Origin: Paenibacillus riograndensis SBR5
GTDB lineage: Bacteria > Bacillota > Bacilli > Paenibacillales > Paenibacillaceae
Assembly (NCBI RefSeq): GCF_000981585.1
Contig: NZ_LN831776.1
Span: forward strand, 697,001 to 761,000
Direction: 5' to 3'
DNA: 64,000 nucleotides
The position numbers were made by a program, and so were the translations under genes. Of the stretch, positions 52,614-62,489 are shown in pieces; position 1 is the stretch's first letter; each line of letters starts with the position of its first letter. Below the pieces are notes generated by a model that worked only from the letters and a program-made list of their open reading frames with translations, did no database searches and had not been told where the DNA came from.

Positions 52614-53249
52614 ATGAACACCACGCAAACTAATGATTTTACAAGTATTATCACAGGACGCCGCTCGATCCGCAAATATGATCCATCCGTCAAAATCAGC
52701 AAAGCGGAAATGACCGAAATTCTTACTGAAGCAACGCTCGCACCTTCCTCGGTGAACATGCAGCCTTGGCGTTTTCTGGTGATTGAAAGTGCTGAGGGCA
52801 AAGCCAAGCTTGCGCCACTGGCTAAATTCAACCAGCAGCAGGTAGAGACTTCAGCTGCGGTTATCGCAGTGTTTGTGGATATGAACAATTTCGATTATGC
52901 CGAAGAAATTTACGGAACGGCTGTAGAACGCGGACTGATGCCTGCTGAAGTAAAAGAAAGACAGCTTGCTGCGCTGGGTGCGCATTTTGCAAATCTGCCT
53001 GCAGCGGTGAACAGAGAAACCATTATGATTGACGGGGGACTGGCCTCCATGCAGCTGATGCTGGCAGCCCGTGCCCACGGCTATGACACCAACCCTATCG
53101 GCGGCTTCGAGAAAGACCAGATTGCCGAAGTGTTCGGAATGGACAAAGAGCGCTATATCCCGGTAATGCTGATTTCGATCGGCAAAGCCGCTGAAGCCGG
53201 CTATGCATCTGTCCGTCTGCCTATCGACACCATTGCACAGTGGAAATAA
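52614..53249 (+). CDS. Nitroreductase family protein
   Basis: 211 residues. GRRSIRKYDPSVKI near residue 14 binds FMN phosphate, APSSVNMQPWRFLV near 44, and the C-terminal GGFEKDQI-VFGM-KERYIPVMLISIGKA. FMN-dependent NAD(P)H oxidoreductase. AAAGGAGC is 9 bases before ATG 52614. Followed after 47 bases by an ABM-domain gene. Confidence 0.93.
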   Translation: MNTTQTNDFTSIITGRRSIRKYDPSVKISKAEMTEILTEATLAPSSVNMQPWRFLVIESAEGKAKLAPLAKFNQQQVETSAAVIAVFVDMNNFDYAEEIYGTAVERGLMPAEVKERQLAALGAHFANLPAAVNRETIMIDGGLASMQLMLAARAHGYDTNPIGGFEKDQIAEVFGMDKERYIPVMLISIGKAAEAGYASVRLPIDTIAQWK

Positions 53250-53296
53250 GCCTGTTAAGCTGCTTAAGCACACAAAACGTTTAGGAGGTCTCCAAA

Positions 53297-53593
53297 ATGA
53301 TCATTATTCATGCTGTAATGCAAGTCAATCCCGCACTTAAGGAGAAATTTCTGGCTGAGGCAAAACAGCTTCTGGCCGCAACCCACCAAGAAGAAGGTAA
53401 CCTTTCTTATGAGCTCTACAATCATTTCGAACAGGACAATACCTATATCATGGTGGAAACCTGGCGCGATATGGAGGCTGTAGCCAGTCATAATACAAGC
53501 TCCCACTTCACCGGATTTGCGGCGAAAGCGCCGGAGTTCCTGACGGCTCCGCTGGACGTCAAAGTGTATAACGCCGAGCCGGCAAGCAAATAA
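53297..53593 (+). CDS. Antibiotic biosynthesis monooxygenase (ABM) domain protein
   Basis: 98 residues, one ferredoxin-like ABM domain: EEGNLSYELYNHFEQDNTYIMVETWRD is the conserved core. Members act as cofactor-free quinol monooxygenases (YgiN type) or are of unknown role. AGGAGGT is before the ATG. Next to the nitroreductase, a shared quinone task is plausible. Confidence 0.9.
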   Translation: MIIIHAVMQVNPALKEKFLAEAKQLLAATHQEEGNLSYELYNHFEQDNTYIMVETWRDMEAVASHNTSSHFTGFAAKAPEFLTAPLDVKVYNAEPASK

Positions 53594-53621
53594 CCTACAG
53601 CCGGAGAGGGGAATACCTGCA

Positions 53622-54806
53622 GTGAAGCATTTTGAGCCTTCAATGATGTTGCAGTCCTTGCCCAAGCAGTTTTTTGCCGCCCTTGTCGCCAGAGCGGGCA
53701 TGGCTTCGGCGGCAGGGCATGACGTGATCAATCTGGGACAGGGGAATCCCGATATGCCTACGCCAGCGCACATTGTCGAGGCCTTGCAGGCGGCAGCGGC
53801 CAATCCCCTCAACCATAAATATCCGCCGTTTCGCGGCCACCGCTACCTGAAGGAAGCAGCAGCCGGATTCTACGAGCGTGAATATGGAGTGAGACTTGAG
53901 CCGGACAGCGAGGTTGCAGTCCTGTTCGGCGGCAAAACCGGACTGGTCGAAGTGGTCCAGTGCCTGCTGAACCCGGGGGATACCGCGCTTGTACCGGACC
54001 CTGGGTATCCCGATTACTGGTCGGGAATTGAACTGGCCCGTGCGGTCATGGAGAGGATGCCGCTGACTGCGGAGAACGGCTTTTTGCCCGATTACGGCAC
54101 CATAAGCCCGGAGGCGGCAGACAGGGCGAAGCTGATGTTCCTGAACTATCCGAACAATCCGACGGGAGCTGTGGCTACGGAGGCTTTTTTCCGCGATACA
54201 GTGAAGTTTGCCGGACAGCATAACATTTGTGTGGTCCATGATTTCGCCTATGCCGCACTCGGCTATGATGGAGTACGTCCGCCCAGCTATCTTCAGACGC
54301 CGGGAGCGAAGGACAACGGCATTGAAATATATACTTTATCCAAAACTTACAACATGGCCGGGTGGCGGGTAGCATTTGCTGCCGGGAATGCCAGTGTTAT
54401 TGAGAGTCTGAACCTGCTGCAGGATCATATGTACGTCAGCCTGTTCGGTGCGGTTCAGGAAGCGGCAGCCGCAGCTTTGTCAGGTCCCCAGGCCTGTGTC
54501 CGGGAGAATCTGGACCGCTATGAAGCAAGGCGGAATCTTCTGATCGGCGGATTGCGCGAGCTTGGCTGGAAGGTAGAGGCTCCAGGCGGTTCATTTTTTG
54601 CCTGGCTTCCGGTTCCCGAAGGCTACACCTCCCAGAGCTTTGCCGATCTGCTGCTGGATGAGGCCCATGTGGTAGTGGCGCCGGGGATCGGCTTCGGTGA
54701 ATACGGCGAAGGCTATGTGCGGGCAGGTCTGGTCAGCGATGAAGCCCGGCTGGCGGAAGCTGTGAAGCGGATCGCAGGGTTGAAGCTTTTTGCTCCAGAC
54801 CGGTGA
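53622..54806 (+). CDS. PLP-dependent class I/II aminotransferase (MtnE/YkrV-like)
   Basis: 394 residues, usual length. NLGQGNPDMPTP near 37, FGGKTGLVE near 106 (PLP phosphate), NYPNNPTGA near 170, DFAYAALGYDG near 207 and the PLP lysine in YTLSKTYNMAGWR near 237; RAGLV binds substrate carboxylate. Resembles MtnE of methionine salvage, but other mtn genes are not adjacent apart from the nitrilase. Start GTG 53622 with GAGAGGGG upstream. Confidence 0.9.
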   Translation: MKHFEPSMMLQSLPKQFFAALVARAGMASAAGHDVINLGQGNPDMPTPAHIVEALQAAAANPLNHKYPPFRGHRYLKEAAAGFYEREYGVRLEPDSEVAVLFGGKTGLVEVVQCLLNPGDTALVPDPGYPDYWSGIELARAVMERMPLTAENGFLPDYGTISPEAADRAKLMFLNYPNNPTGAVATEAFFRDTVKFAGQHNICVVHDFAYAALGYDGVRPPSYLQTPGAKDNGIEIYTLSKTYNMAGWRVAFAAGNASVIESLNLLQDHMYVSLFGAVQEAAAAALSGPQACVRENLDRYEARRNLLIGGLRELGWKVEAPGGSFFAWLPVPEGYTSQSFADLLLDEAHVVVAPGIGFGEYGEGYVRAGLVSDEARLAEAVKRIAGLKLFAPDR

Positions 54807-54840
54807 TAAGCTGACGGAATATCATGAATAAGTATTCTTT

Positions 54841-54896
54841 CAGCAGGGGGAGTTTCGGGAGCCGGACGGGCTTTGGAAGCTCCCCCTGCTTTTTTC
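54841..54896 (+). terminator. Terminator after the aminotransferase gene
   Basis: AGCAGGGGGAG pairs with CTCCCCCTGCT over a 27-base loop, followed by TTTTTT. Confidence 0.9.
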
Positions 54897-55047
54897 TGAA
54901 CCGGCTGAAGGGGAAGGATGGAACTCCAAGCGGGTGGACGTTTATAAGCGGCGTATCCGGGGTATCTAAGCATAGCCTAATTAGTCTGACTTATGGTTAT
55001 GGGTCATGAACCGGCTGCACATCTTAGAATGGATGGAGGAACTGCCT

Positions 55048-56664
55048 GTGAAAAATATACATAGCAACAGCAGACTGCTTCTCGAAGGATGGAATGAAGG
55101 ACTGCAGCGGGATGTTGTTGATGTTGTGAATTATTATATATCCGGCGGCTCACTGGGGGCGGTTGCCGGTCCGGTGGAACGGCTTACATCATTGATGGAC
55201 GCGGCGCTGGAGGGAGGCGCTGCCCGCGCATACCGCCAGGAGATCGGCGGTGTAATTACGGAGGCCGGGCAGCTCGCTGAACTGCCGGGCTTCAGTACGG
55301 AGCTGCTTGAACAGCTTGCCGCTGAGGTCCGGCGGCTGGATTCCGGCAAGCTCCGGGCACTGGCTCCGCAGACCACCCGCAATAACCGGGTGGATGCTTT
55401 TGTCAACGGCCCGCAGTGCCTGGACATGCTTTTGGAGGAGATCGGCAAGGCCCGGCGTTATATTCATCTGTCTATCATGCTGTTTTTTAATGACGGCTCG
55501 GGCAACCGGATTGCGGACGCGCTGCTGCGCGCGCTGGAGCGGGGGGTTCAGGTGCGCATTATGGTGAATTACACCGTTACTGCGCTTGGATATGGACATA
55601 ACCTCGAAGTCGGGAAATTCAGCGAAATCTCAGACCAGCTGAAGAAGGCGGGAGCCAAGCTGCAGGATACGTTCAATTCCTACTACACTGCTGCGGAGTG
55701 GCATAGGAGACGGGCTGAATTGAAGGCTCAGGGTGTGCCTGAGAGCATCCTCTTCCTTCAAGATAAAGTACAGGAGGACGTGGAGCTGACCGGTCTGAAT
55801 GTGATTGACCACCGCAAATTTATGATCATCGACGGCATCACCTCTATCATCGGCAGCCTGAATTTCGGGGACCAGTATACGTTTGCTGGACCGATTGAAC
55901 CCTCTGCCTCTGTGCAGGTTGACGGGCGTCCAATGGGGGTACCGGCCCGGGAGGAGGAATGGCATGACGGCTGCTTCCGTATCCGGGGAGCGGCGGCCCT
56001 GCCGCTGAATGCCGTGTTCCGGTCCAGATGGCTTCTGCTTGGGGGAGATCCTTTTGATCCTGAGGATGCCTTTTACCGTCCTGAGGGCAATACGGATCTG
56101 GGTTCCGAGGAATGTACGTTGTTTGTGAGCTTCCCGGGGAATCCGGTCAATCTGATTCAGCAGTATTATCTCGATCTGATCACTTACGCCGCCGAAGAGA
56201 CGGTAATCGTGAACCCGTATCTGATTGATCAGGCATTCTGGGACCGGCTGGGCGGGCTTGGACCGGAGTGCTCCTGCCATCTTACGATCTGCAATCCGCT
56301 GGAGGTCAACGATCATCCTACTAACCGTGCGGCGGTGCGCAGCAATATGTATAACCCTTTTTGCAATGGGGTATCTTTTTATGACTACAGTGCTACAGGA
56401 CGTTTTTCCCATTGGAAAATCACTTATGACCACAGATCGCGCGCGGTGTTCCACGGCTCATATAACATCAACGAAAGAAGCGCCTGCCACGATTTCGAGC
56501 TGGGTCTGCTGGTGAAGGGAGAGGCCTTTGCTGCAAAAGTTAAAACCATGATTGACTATGACCTCAGCGTGTCCCGCAAAATTACAGATAAAAAGGAATT
56601 CTTCAAGTATCCCTGGATGCACCCCAGCACCTATGTGAATAAAGCGGCACAGAATTATACCTGA
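55048..56664 (+). CDS. Phospholipase D-superfamily protein
   Basis: About 538 residues with two HKD motifs: HRKFMIIDG...GSLNFGDQ near 257-275 and HWKITYDHRSRAVFHGSYN near 455-473. Both are intact. No membrane span, unlike classical cardiolipin synthases, so likely a soluble/peripheral phosphatidyltransferase or PLD. Start GTG 55048 is supported by GGAGG 8 bases upstream; ATG 55006 has no site. Confidence 0.87.
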   Translation: MKNIHSNSRLLLEGWNEGLQRDVVDVVNYYISGGSLGAVAGPVERLTSLMDAALEGGAARAYRQEIGGVITEAGQLAELPGFSTELLEQLAAEVRRLDSGKLRALAPQTTRNNRVDAFVNGPQCLDMLLEEIGKARRYIHLSIMLFFNDGSGNRIADALLRALERGVQVRIMVNYTVTALGYGHNLEVGKFSEISDQLKKAGAKLQDTFNSYYTAAEWHRRRAELKAQGVPESILFLQDKVQEDVELTGLNVIDHRKFMIIDGITSIIGSLNFGDQYTFAGPIEPSASVQVDGRPMGVPAREEEWHDGCFRIRGAAALPLNAVFRSRWLLLGGDPFDPEDAFYRPEGNTDLGSEECTLFVSFPGNPVNLIQQYYLDLITYAAEETVIVNPYLIDQAFWDRLGGLGPECSCHLTICNPLEVNDHPTNRAAVRSNMYNPFCNGVSFYDYSATGRFSHWKITYDHRSRAVFHGSYNINERSACHDFELGLLVKGEAFAAKVKTMIDYDLSVSRKITDKKEFFKYPWMHPSTYVNKAAQNYT

Positions 56665-56726
56665 TCGCGCAGCAGGCCGGATGTCATGTATAATATGCAG
56701 TAAATCTCTGCAAATGGAGCCAAGCT

Positions 56727-57104
56727 ATGAATATCAAAATACTCGGGCCAGGCCTGAAGAAGGATGAAGTGTTTTTTGAAGCGGCAACCGGCGAAGGAAG
56801 AGCCATCTGGTGCGGCCCTCCTGTGAAGCCGGGGGATGAAGCTGTGGCGGAATTTGAGCTTCCGGCACTGCTGATGCGCTGGGTGGATATCGTTCCGGCG
56901 GACCAAGAGGGGCATGGCATCCGCATGGAAGGAAATGAGGTTGTGCTCACCGGTGTGCTGGACAATATTGAGGAGGATGGAACCGGCTGCCTGCAGCTGG
57001 ACGGAGAGCTGATCATGTTCGAATGCCTTGGGGAGCCAATGGTGCTGGGCAGCCTCGTGGAGGTCCGGACCCGGGAAATCAGACTGTATCCGGTCTACCT
57101 GTAA
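56727..57104 (+). CDS. Hypothetical protein
   Basis: 125 residues, beta-rich, acidic, not recognised (MNIKILGPGLKKDEVFFE start). GGAG 7 bases upstream. Lies between the PLD-family and ArsR genes on the same strand; no partner evident. Confidence 0.65.
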   Translation: MNIKILGPGLKKDEVFFEAATGEGRAIWCGPPVKPGDEAVAEFELPALLMRWVDIVPADQEGHGIRMEGNEVVLTGVLDNIEEDGTGCLQLDGELIMFECLGEPMVLGSLVEVRTREIRLYPVYL

Positions 57105-57207
57105 TAAGGTTTTCTCATTATAAATTCACCTCCGGCATAGCCACTCCAGGCTAAATAGGCTAAGATAAACATTAAACAAGAAGTAAGCTATGAGGAGCAG
57201 AGGTTCA

Positions 57208-57534
57208 ATGAACAGCGATATTCAGCAATTCAAGACGGAGTTTTTTAAGGCGCTGGCTCATCCGATGCGGATTCGTATTCTGGAGCTGCTTAGCGAAGGG
57301 GAAAAAAATGTGAATGAGCTGCAGGCGATTCTTGGGTCCGAAGGGTCCGCCGTATCCCAGCAGCTTGCCGTGCTCCGCGCCAAAAATGTAGTAGCCAGTG
57401 TAAAAGAAGGCACAACGGTGATTTACTCGCTGCGTGACCCCCTGATCAAGGATCTTCTGGCCGTGACCAAGCAGATCTTCGATAACCATCTGGTAAACGC
57501 CATTTCTCTTCTGGAGGGAATCCGCAGCGAATAA
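57208..57534 (+). CDS. ArsR family regulator of the adjacent SulP gene
   Basis: 108 residues: FFKALAHPMRIRILELLSEGEK, NELQAIL and EGSAVSQQLAVLRAKNVV form the ArsR winged helix. The metal-binding ELCVCDL motif is absent (KNVNELQ), so it does not sense arsenite or cadmium by that site. Directly upstream of a SulP transporter, as is common in Bacilli. ATG 57208 preceded by GAGGAGCAGAGG. Confidence 0.9.
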   Translation: MNSDIQQFKTEFFKALAHPMRIRILELLSEGEKNVNELQAILGSEGSAVSQQLAVLRAKNVVASVKEGTTVIYSLRDPLIKDLLAVTKQIFDNHLVNAISLLEGIRSE

Positions 57535-57598
57535 CCCGGGTTCTCCCGGGTGCGGATTTCCCGTTGACAAGAGCGGCTTGCAGGAGTAATGTTGCTCT

Positions 57599-57622
57599 TA
57601 TATTCAAATAATCAGATATTTA
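57599..57622. promoter_or_regulatory. Possible ArsR operator upstream of the SulP gene
   Basis: TATATTCAAATAATCAGATATTTA has imperfect dyad symmetry like ArsR/SmtB boxes and lies 22 bases before the SulP start; TTGACA (57563) upstream may be its -35. Confidence 0.35.
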
Positions 57623-57643
57623 GAGAAAAGAAGGTTAAAAAGG

Positions 57644-59419
57644 ATGATAGGGTGGGGCCGTTTTAAAGGCTACAATATTGCGTCGCTGCGTAAGGATCTC
57701 ATTTCAGGGATCATTGTCGGCGTTATTGCCATCCCGCTGGGGATGGCATTTGCTATTGCTTCAGGCGTGAAGCCGGAGTACGGGATTTATACTACTATAG
57801 TCGCGGGTATTCTCATTTCTTTGTTCGGCGGTTCAAAGTTTCAAATTGGCGGGCCCACGGGGGCGTTTATCCCCATTTTGTTCGCTATTGCCATGGAGTA
57901 TGGCTATGAGAACCTGCTGCTGGCCGGAATGATGGCCGGGGTCATCCTCGTTCTGATGGGCCTGCTCCGGCTCGGTGTGCTGATCAAGTTTATCCCTAGG
58001 CCGGTAACGATTGGGTTTACGGCAGGGATTGCGGTTATTATCTTCACCGGGCAGATTGCCAACTTCCTTGGCCTGAAGGATATGAAGCGGCATGAGAGCT
58101 TCGTGGACAATATGAAGGAGATCGGCCTGCATCTCTCCACGATCAATCTGTACAGCATTCTGACAGCGGTGATCTGCCTGGCTGTGCTTGTGCTGGGTAT
58201 ACGTTTTGCGCCAAAAGTGCCCGGGGCACTGGTTGGGCTGCTCTGCGCAACCATCATAGCCGCGCTATTCTTCAGCGGCAAGGTGACTACGATCGGCTCA
58301 GCCTACGGGGATATCCCGAATACGCTGCCGAGCTTCCATTTCCCGGTTATTACCTGGGAACGGATAAAGCTGCTGCTTCGCCCGGCCTTCGTAATTGCCA
58401 TGCTGGGCGCGATTGAATCGCTGTTGTCCGCAGTGGTGGCGGACGGCATGTCGGGCAGCCGCCACAACAGCAACCGTGAACTGATCGGCCAGGGGGTTGC
58501 CAATATAGCTGCTCCTCTGTTCGGCGGGATTCCCGCTACCGGGGCGATTGCAAGAACGGCAACCAATATCAAAAGCGGGGCGGCTTCCCCCTTGTCGGGT
58601 GTAATCCACGGAGTGGTGGTATTTCTCATTCTGCTGCTGTTTGCTCCTTATGCGTCGAGTATTCCGCTGGCTGCGATGGCACCTATTCTGATGGTAGTGG
58701 CCTGGAATATGAGTGAGCGCAAGGAATTCCTTCATCTGCTCAAGCTGAAGACAGGGGATTCGCTGGTGCTGTTCATTACGTTCCTGTTAACCGTCTTTGC
58801 CGACCTGACAGTGGCGGTGGAGGTTGGATTGGTGCTGGCTGTGGTCTTGTTCGTCAAACGGATGGGCGAGGTGCACCTGGTCTCCAAGGTGCTTCCTGAC
58901 CCGAGCTCGGTAAAGGTCGAGGCGCATATGGTCACAGACAGCCACGATTGCCCGCAGATCGGCATATATAATGTGGAAGGGCCGCTGTTCTTCGGCGCCG
59001 CCTACCGGTTCGAGAATACGATGCCGGGAGCCGGGCCGGATAAGCAGAAGGTCATTCTGCTCCGGATGGGGAAGGTTCCTTTTATCGATACCACCGGCGA
59101 AGCCAATCTGGCGGGGCTGGTGAAGGAATTGCAGGAGGATGGCGGCCGGCTGATGATCTCCGGCATTCAGTCCCAGCCGCTGGAGCTGCTCCAAAAGACC
59201 GGATTGTATGACAAAATCGGAGCAACGCAATTTTATGAACATACCGGCGAGGCCATCAATGATGCACTGAAGGCCATCAATCACAGCAAGTGTCTTGGCT
59301 GCCGTCATGCGGCCTTCAGGGAATGCACAGCTTTTTCCGGGCTGGATGAAGCGTCAGGACGCAGCACCTTCAAGGGGCGTGTGCCTGCCGTGGGCCGCAA
59401 GCTGAGCGGAGAGCTGTAG
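57644..59419 (+). CDS. SulP family anion transporter with STAS domain
   Basis: 591 residues. 10-12 membrane spans with GVIAIPLGMAFAIASG and FGGIPATGAIARTATNI, then a C-terminal STAS domain (about 435-550; FIDTTGEANL). Carries sulfate, bicarbonate or other anions. Beyond the STAS domain is a cysteine-rich tail, CLGCRHAAFREC, which could bind a metal or be redox active. Regulated probably by the preceding ArsR. Confidence 0.92.
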   Translation: MIGWGRFKGYNIASLRKDLISGIIVGVIAIPLGMAFAIASGVKPEYGIYTTIVAGILISLFGGSKFQIGGPTGAFIPILFAIAMEYGYENLLLAGMMAGVILVLMGLLRLGVLIKFIPRPVTIGFTAGIAVIIFTGQIANFLGLKDMKRHESFVDNMKEIGLHLSTINLYSILTAVICLAVLVLGIRFAPKVPGALVGLLCATIIAALFFSGKVTTIGSAYGDIPNTLPSFHFPVITWERIKLLLRPAFVIAMLGAIESLLSAVVADGMSGSRHNSNRELIGQGVANIAAPLFGGIPATGAIARTATNIKSGAASPLSGVIHGVVVFLILLLFAPYASSIPLAAMAPILMVVAWNMSERKEFLHLLKLKTGDSLVLFITFLLTVFADLTVAVEVGLVLAVVLFVKRMGEVHLVSKVLPDPSSVKVEAHMVTDSHDCPQIGIYNVEGPLFFGAAYRFENTMPGAGPDKQKVILLRMGKVPFIDTTGEANLAGLVKELQEDGGRLMISGIQSQPLELLQKTGLYDKIGATQFYEHTGEAINDALKAINHSKCLGCRHAAFRECTAFSGLDEASGRSTFKGRVPAVGRKLSGEL

Positions 59420-59486
59420 GCGCAGAAAAGTGCAGCCGGCGGACTATCACGCTGTTGATTTACTGGACATATACAAAAGTTAGCAT

Positions 59487-59527
59487 AGGAGCGATTCTCC
59501 CGTTAGGTTGGGAACCGCTCCTTTTTG
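59487..59527 (+). terminator. Terminator after SulP
   Basis: AGGAGCG-CTCCC pairs with GGGA-CGCTCCT, then TTTTT. Confidence 0.85.
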
Positions 59528-59668
59528 TGCATGATTCTCAGCCGTTTTTGCTGCCTCTGATTCGCCCGATTTGTACAAGACATAGAAAAATTTGTACAAT
59601 TAGAGGTAAGATATTCAATTGGAGATAGACGATCAACGAATTCTTACCGATAAGGAGATTGCATCTGT

Positions 59669-60367
59669 ATGAAGGAATTGAATTACATCAAAGTATTTCT
59701 GCTTTTGGCAGGCTTGTCCCTGGTGACGCTGGCAGTTTACGGTGTAGTATCGCAGCGGACGGACACATTCTATAAATTTTTAATCTGGAATCTGTTTCTG
59801 GCCTGGCTGCCGTTCGTATTCTCCATGGCGGCCCATGAGCTGGACAAAAGGAAAATCGGCGGACTGCTGGTGCTTCCGCTTGGTATAGCCTGGCTGCTGT
59901 TTTTTCCGAATGCGCCTTATATCATGACGGATTTGGTGCATTTAACGATCCGCAAAAATCTGTATTTTGTCAGCGGTACGATCCAGAACCGCTATTGGTA
60001 TGATCTGATTACGCTGCTGCTGTTCACCTGGAGCGGCTGGCTGACCGGGTTCTTCTCCCTGTACCAGTTCCAGTCCGTCATCTACCGTAAAACCAATCTG
60101 CTGCTCTCCTGGATCTTCGTCCTGTTCGCCTGCGGGCTCGGGGGTTATGGCGTACTGCTCGGCAGGGTCTACCGGCTGAACAGCTGGGATGTGCTTACCG
60201 ACCGGCATCAGCTGTACCAGCTTGTTGTAGACAGCCTGAACCGGCAATCTGTTTTCTTCAGCCTGTTCATTGCCTGCGTGCTGCTGGCTATTTATACGAC
60301 TATGTACTGTCTGCTGAATGTGCTGGGTAGAGGAAGCCGCGATTACTCCTTAGGCGGCAGAAGATAG
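59669..60367 (+). CDS. DUF1361 membrane protein
   Basis: 232 residues, six to seven membrane spans, WLLFFPNAPYIMTDLVHL near 71-88 is the DUF1361 hallmark. Function unknown. Its last 25 bases overlap the 3' end of the facing alkyltransferase-like gene. Confidence 0.87.
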   Translation: MKELNYIKVFLLLAGLSLVTLAVYGVVSQRTDTFYKFLIWNLFLAWLPFVFSMAAHELDKRKIGGLLVLPLGIAWLLFFPNAPYIMTDLVHLTIRKNLYFVSGTIQNRYWYDLITLLLFTWSGWLTGFFSLYQFQSVIYRKTNLLLSWIFVLFACGLGGYGVLLGRVYRLNSWDVLTDRHQLYQLVVDSLNRQSVFFSLFIACVLLAIYTTMYCLLNVLGRGSRDYSLGGRR

Positions 60368-60684
60368 TCTTCGTCCGGCTCGGGGTGGTACTGGTACCGC
60401 TGAAGATCAATCACCCCCTTTGCGTCAAAAACAATGCCCTCGCCAAGCAAATAAAGCCGCTGCAGAGAGCTGGACTCATCATCGGCCAAGGCAATTTCAC
60501 CTTTGACATTGACGACTCTGTGCCAGGGCAGCTTGTATTTGCGGCTCATGGAATGCAAAATACGCACAACCTGCCGTGCTGCCCGCGGGCTTCCTGCCGC
60601 GCGGGCGATGCCTCCGTAGGTCATGACCTGACCTTCGGGGATCGAACGGATGACGGTGATGACCTTTTCTGTGAATGGTGTCAT
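60343..60684 (-). CDS. Alkyltransferase-like (ATL) protein
   Basis: 113 residues of the MGMT C-terminal fold: MTYGGIARAAGSPRAARQV then the position of the PCHRV reactive centre reads LPWHRVVN, so Trp replaces Cys. Known ATL proteins bind O6-alkylguanine without repairing it and recruit nucleotide excision repair. ATG 60684 has AAAGGAG 8 bases upstream. Confidence 0.93.
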   Translation of the reverse strand: MTPFTEKVITVIRSIPEGQVMTYGGIARAAGSPRAARQVVRILHSMSRKYKLPWHRVVNVKGEIALADDESSSLQRLYLLGEGIVFDAKGVIDLQRYQYHPEPDEDYLLPPKE

Positions 60685-60938
60685 GAACGGGACTCCTTTT
60701 TCCAAACGTTAAAATATATGTACTGAAATTATAGCAGAATTGGGCGCTAATGCTTAGAATGTGCAGCTTGCGCCTAACTGAATAGAATCCGCTGGCCAAA
60801 GCCCGCAATGCTCCAGATGAGCATCTGCGGGTTTTGCTCTGTCTGCAGCAAATTTCCTTCACAGCATAATTATGGCGAATAGGAGTCATAGAGTCGGGGG
60901 ATAATCAGATCAAAACAATTGTGACAGGAGTGACTGCA

Positions 60939-62489
60939 GTGAAGAATGCCGATGCTTCCCGGAGCAGTGGACAGGCAGACTGTGAAATATCCGCCCCTCA
61001 GCCGCTTAGCCCCTCGATGGAGGATAATCTGGCCCGGGTCCGGCAGATTTTCAGCAACGATGGGACTCTGCGGGTGCGGTTTATTGAGAATAACCATGGG
61101 ACACCGTTGCGCTGCTGTCTGATCTATGTGGAAGGAATGATTGACCGGACCCTTTTGCAGAACGGGATTACGAAGCCGGTAATGGCTTATCCGTTCAAGG
61201 AAGAAGACTGCGGCAATTCGGCTGAACTGATCGAGAAACTCCGCGCGGAAATTATAGCCCTCAGCGACATTACGGTAACTACTGGGCTGGATGAAGTGGT
61301 AGGGGGCATTGTCGGGGGCAACACGCTATTGCTTCTGGACGGATATGCCGGGGCGCTGAGCATCAGTACTCAAGGCTTGGAAACGCGGGCGATCGAAGAG
61401 CCTACCACAGAAAAAGCGGTCCGGGGACCGAGAGAAGGCTTCACGGAGTCGCTGTTCGTCAATCTGACCTTAATCCGCCGCAAGGTCCAGAATCCGGATC
61501 TGAAGTTTGTATTTCGTGATATCGGGAGCCGGACCAAGACGCAGACCTGTATCTGCTATATGGAAGGCCTGGCTTCACCGGAGATTCTGGCGGAGCTGCA
61601 GGGAAGGCTGGACCGGGTAGAGATAGACCATGTGCTGGATACCGGTTATCTGGCCGAGCTTATCCGCGACGAGCCTTATTCGCCATTCGAGATGCTTGGC
61701 AGCACTGAACGTCCGGATGCAGTAGTGGGCAAAATTATGGAAGGCCGGATTGCCCTGCTGATCGAAGGCAGTCCGTTTGCTTTGACACTGCCGTATGTTT
61801 TTGTCGAGAATTTCCAGGCCGCCGAGGATTACTATATCAACTATTATTTTGCCTCCTTTAACAGGTTCTTAAGGGTTATGGGGGCATTCATGTCCATCAG
61901 CATTCCGGCAGCATATGTTGCTTTGGTTACCTACTCCCAGGAGATGGTTCCTACCCTGCTCCTGCTCAGCATTGCCACTGCGAGGCTGTCTGTTCCCTTT
62001 CCTACGGTAGTTGAGGCACTCATAATGCTGACTATATTCGAGATTCTCCGTGAGGCGGGGGCGCGGATTCCAACCTCCATTGGCCAGGCGGTCAGCATTG
62101 TGGGAGCGCTGGTATTGGGACAGGCCGCTGTAGATGCAAGGATTGTCAGCGCGCCAATGGTCATTGTGGTAGGCCTGACGGGAATTACTACTTTGCTGAA
62201 TCCAAGACTTACGGGACCAATGATTATAGTGCGTCTGCTTCTGTTGTTTGCCGCGTTTTTCCTTGGAATTTACGGATACTTTTTTGGACTGCTCGGCCTG
62301 GTGATTCATCTTATGAGTCTCCGCTCCTTCGGGGTTCCCTACATGCTGGGTGTGGGGTCGATCCGCCCGCAGGACATTAAGGATACGGCTATCCGCGCTC
62401 CATGGTGGGATATGTACCTGCGTCCGGCAGTCATGGGTGCGCGCAATATGAAGCGGAAGCTGCCCGGGAAAAGGGCGGGAGGCTCATGA
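60939..62489 (+). CDS. GerA-family spore germination receptor subunit A
   Basis: About 516 residues. N-terminal soluble domains (about 1-280, with DLKFVFRDIGSRTKTQT) then a membrane part with YFASFNRFLRVMGAFMS and FPTVVEALIMLTIFEILREAGARIP, standard GerAA/GerKA segments. It forms the spore inner-membrane receptor with GerB and GerC. GTG 60939 has AGGAG 8 bases upstream. Overlaps gerC by ATGA. Confidence 0.95.
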   Translation: MKNADASRSSGQADCEISAPQPLSPSMEDNLARVRQIFSNDGTLRVRFIENNHGTPLRCCLIYVEGMIDRTLLQNGITKPVMAYPFKEEDCGNSAELIEKLRAEIIALSDITVTTGLDEVVGGIVGGNTLLLLDGYAGALSISTQGLETRAIEEPTTEKAVRGPREGFTESLFVNLTLIRRKVQNPDLKFVFRDIGSRTKTQTCICYMEGLASPEILAELQGRLDRVEIDHVLDTGYLAELIRDEPYSPFEMLGSTERPDAVVGKIMEGRIALLIEGSPFALTLPYVFVENFQAAEDYYINYYFASFNRFLRVMGAFMSISIPAAYVALVTYSQEMVPTLLLLSIATARLSVPFPTVVEALIMLTIFEILREAGARIPTSIGQAVSIVGALVLGQAAVDARIVSAPMVIVVGLTGITTLLNPRLTGPMIIVRLLLLFAAFFLGIYGYFFGLLGLVIHLMSLRSFGVPYMLGVGSIRPQDIKDTAIRAPWWDMYLRPAVMGARNMKRKLPGKRAGGS

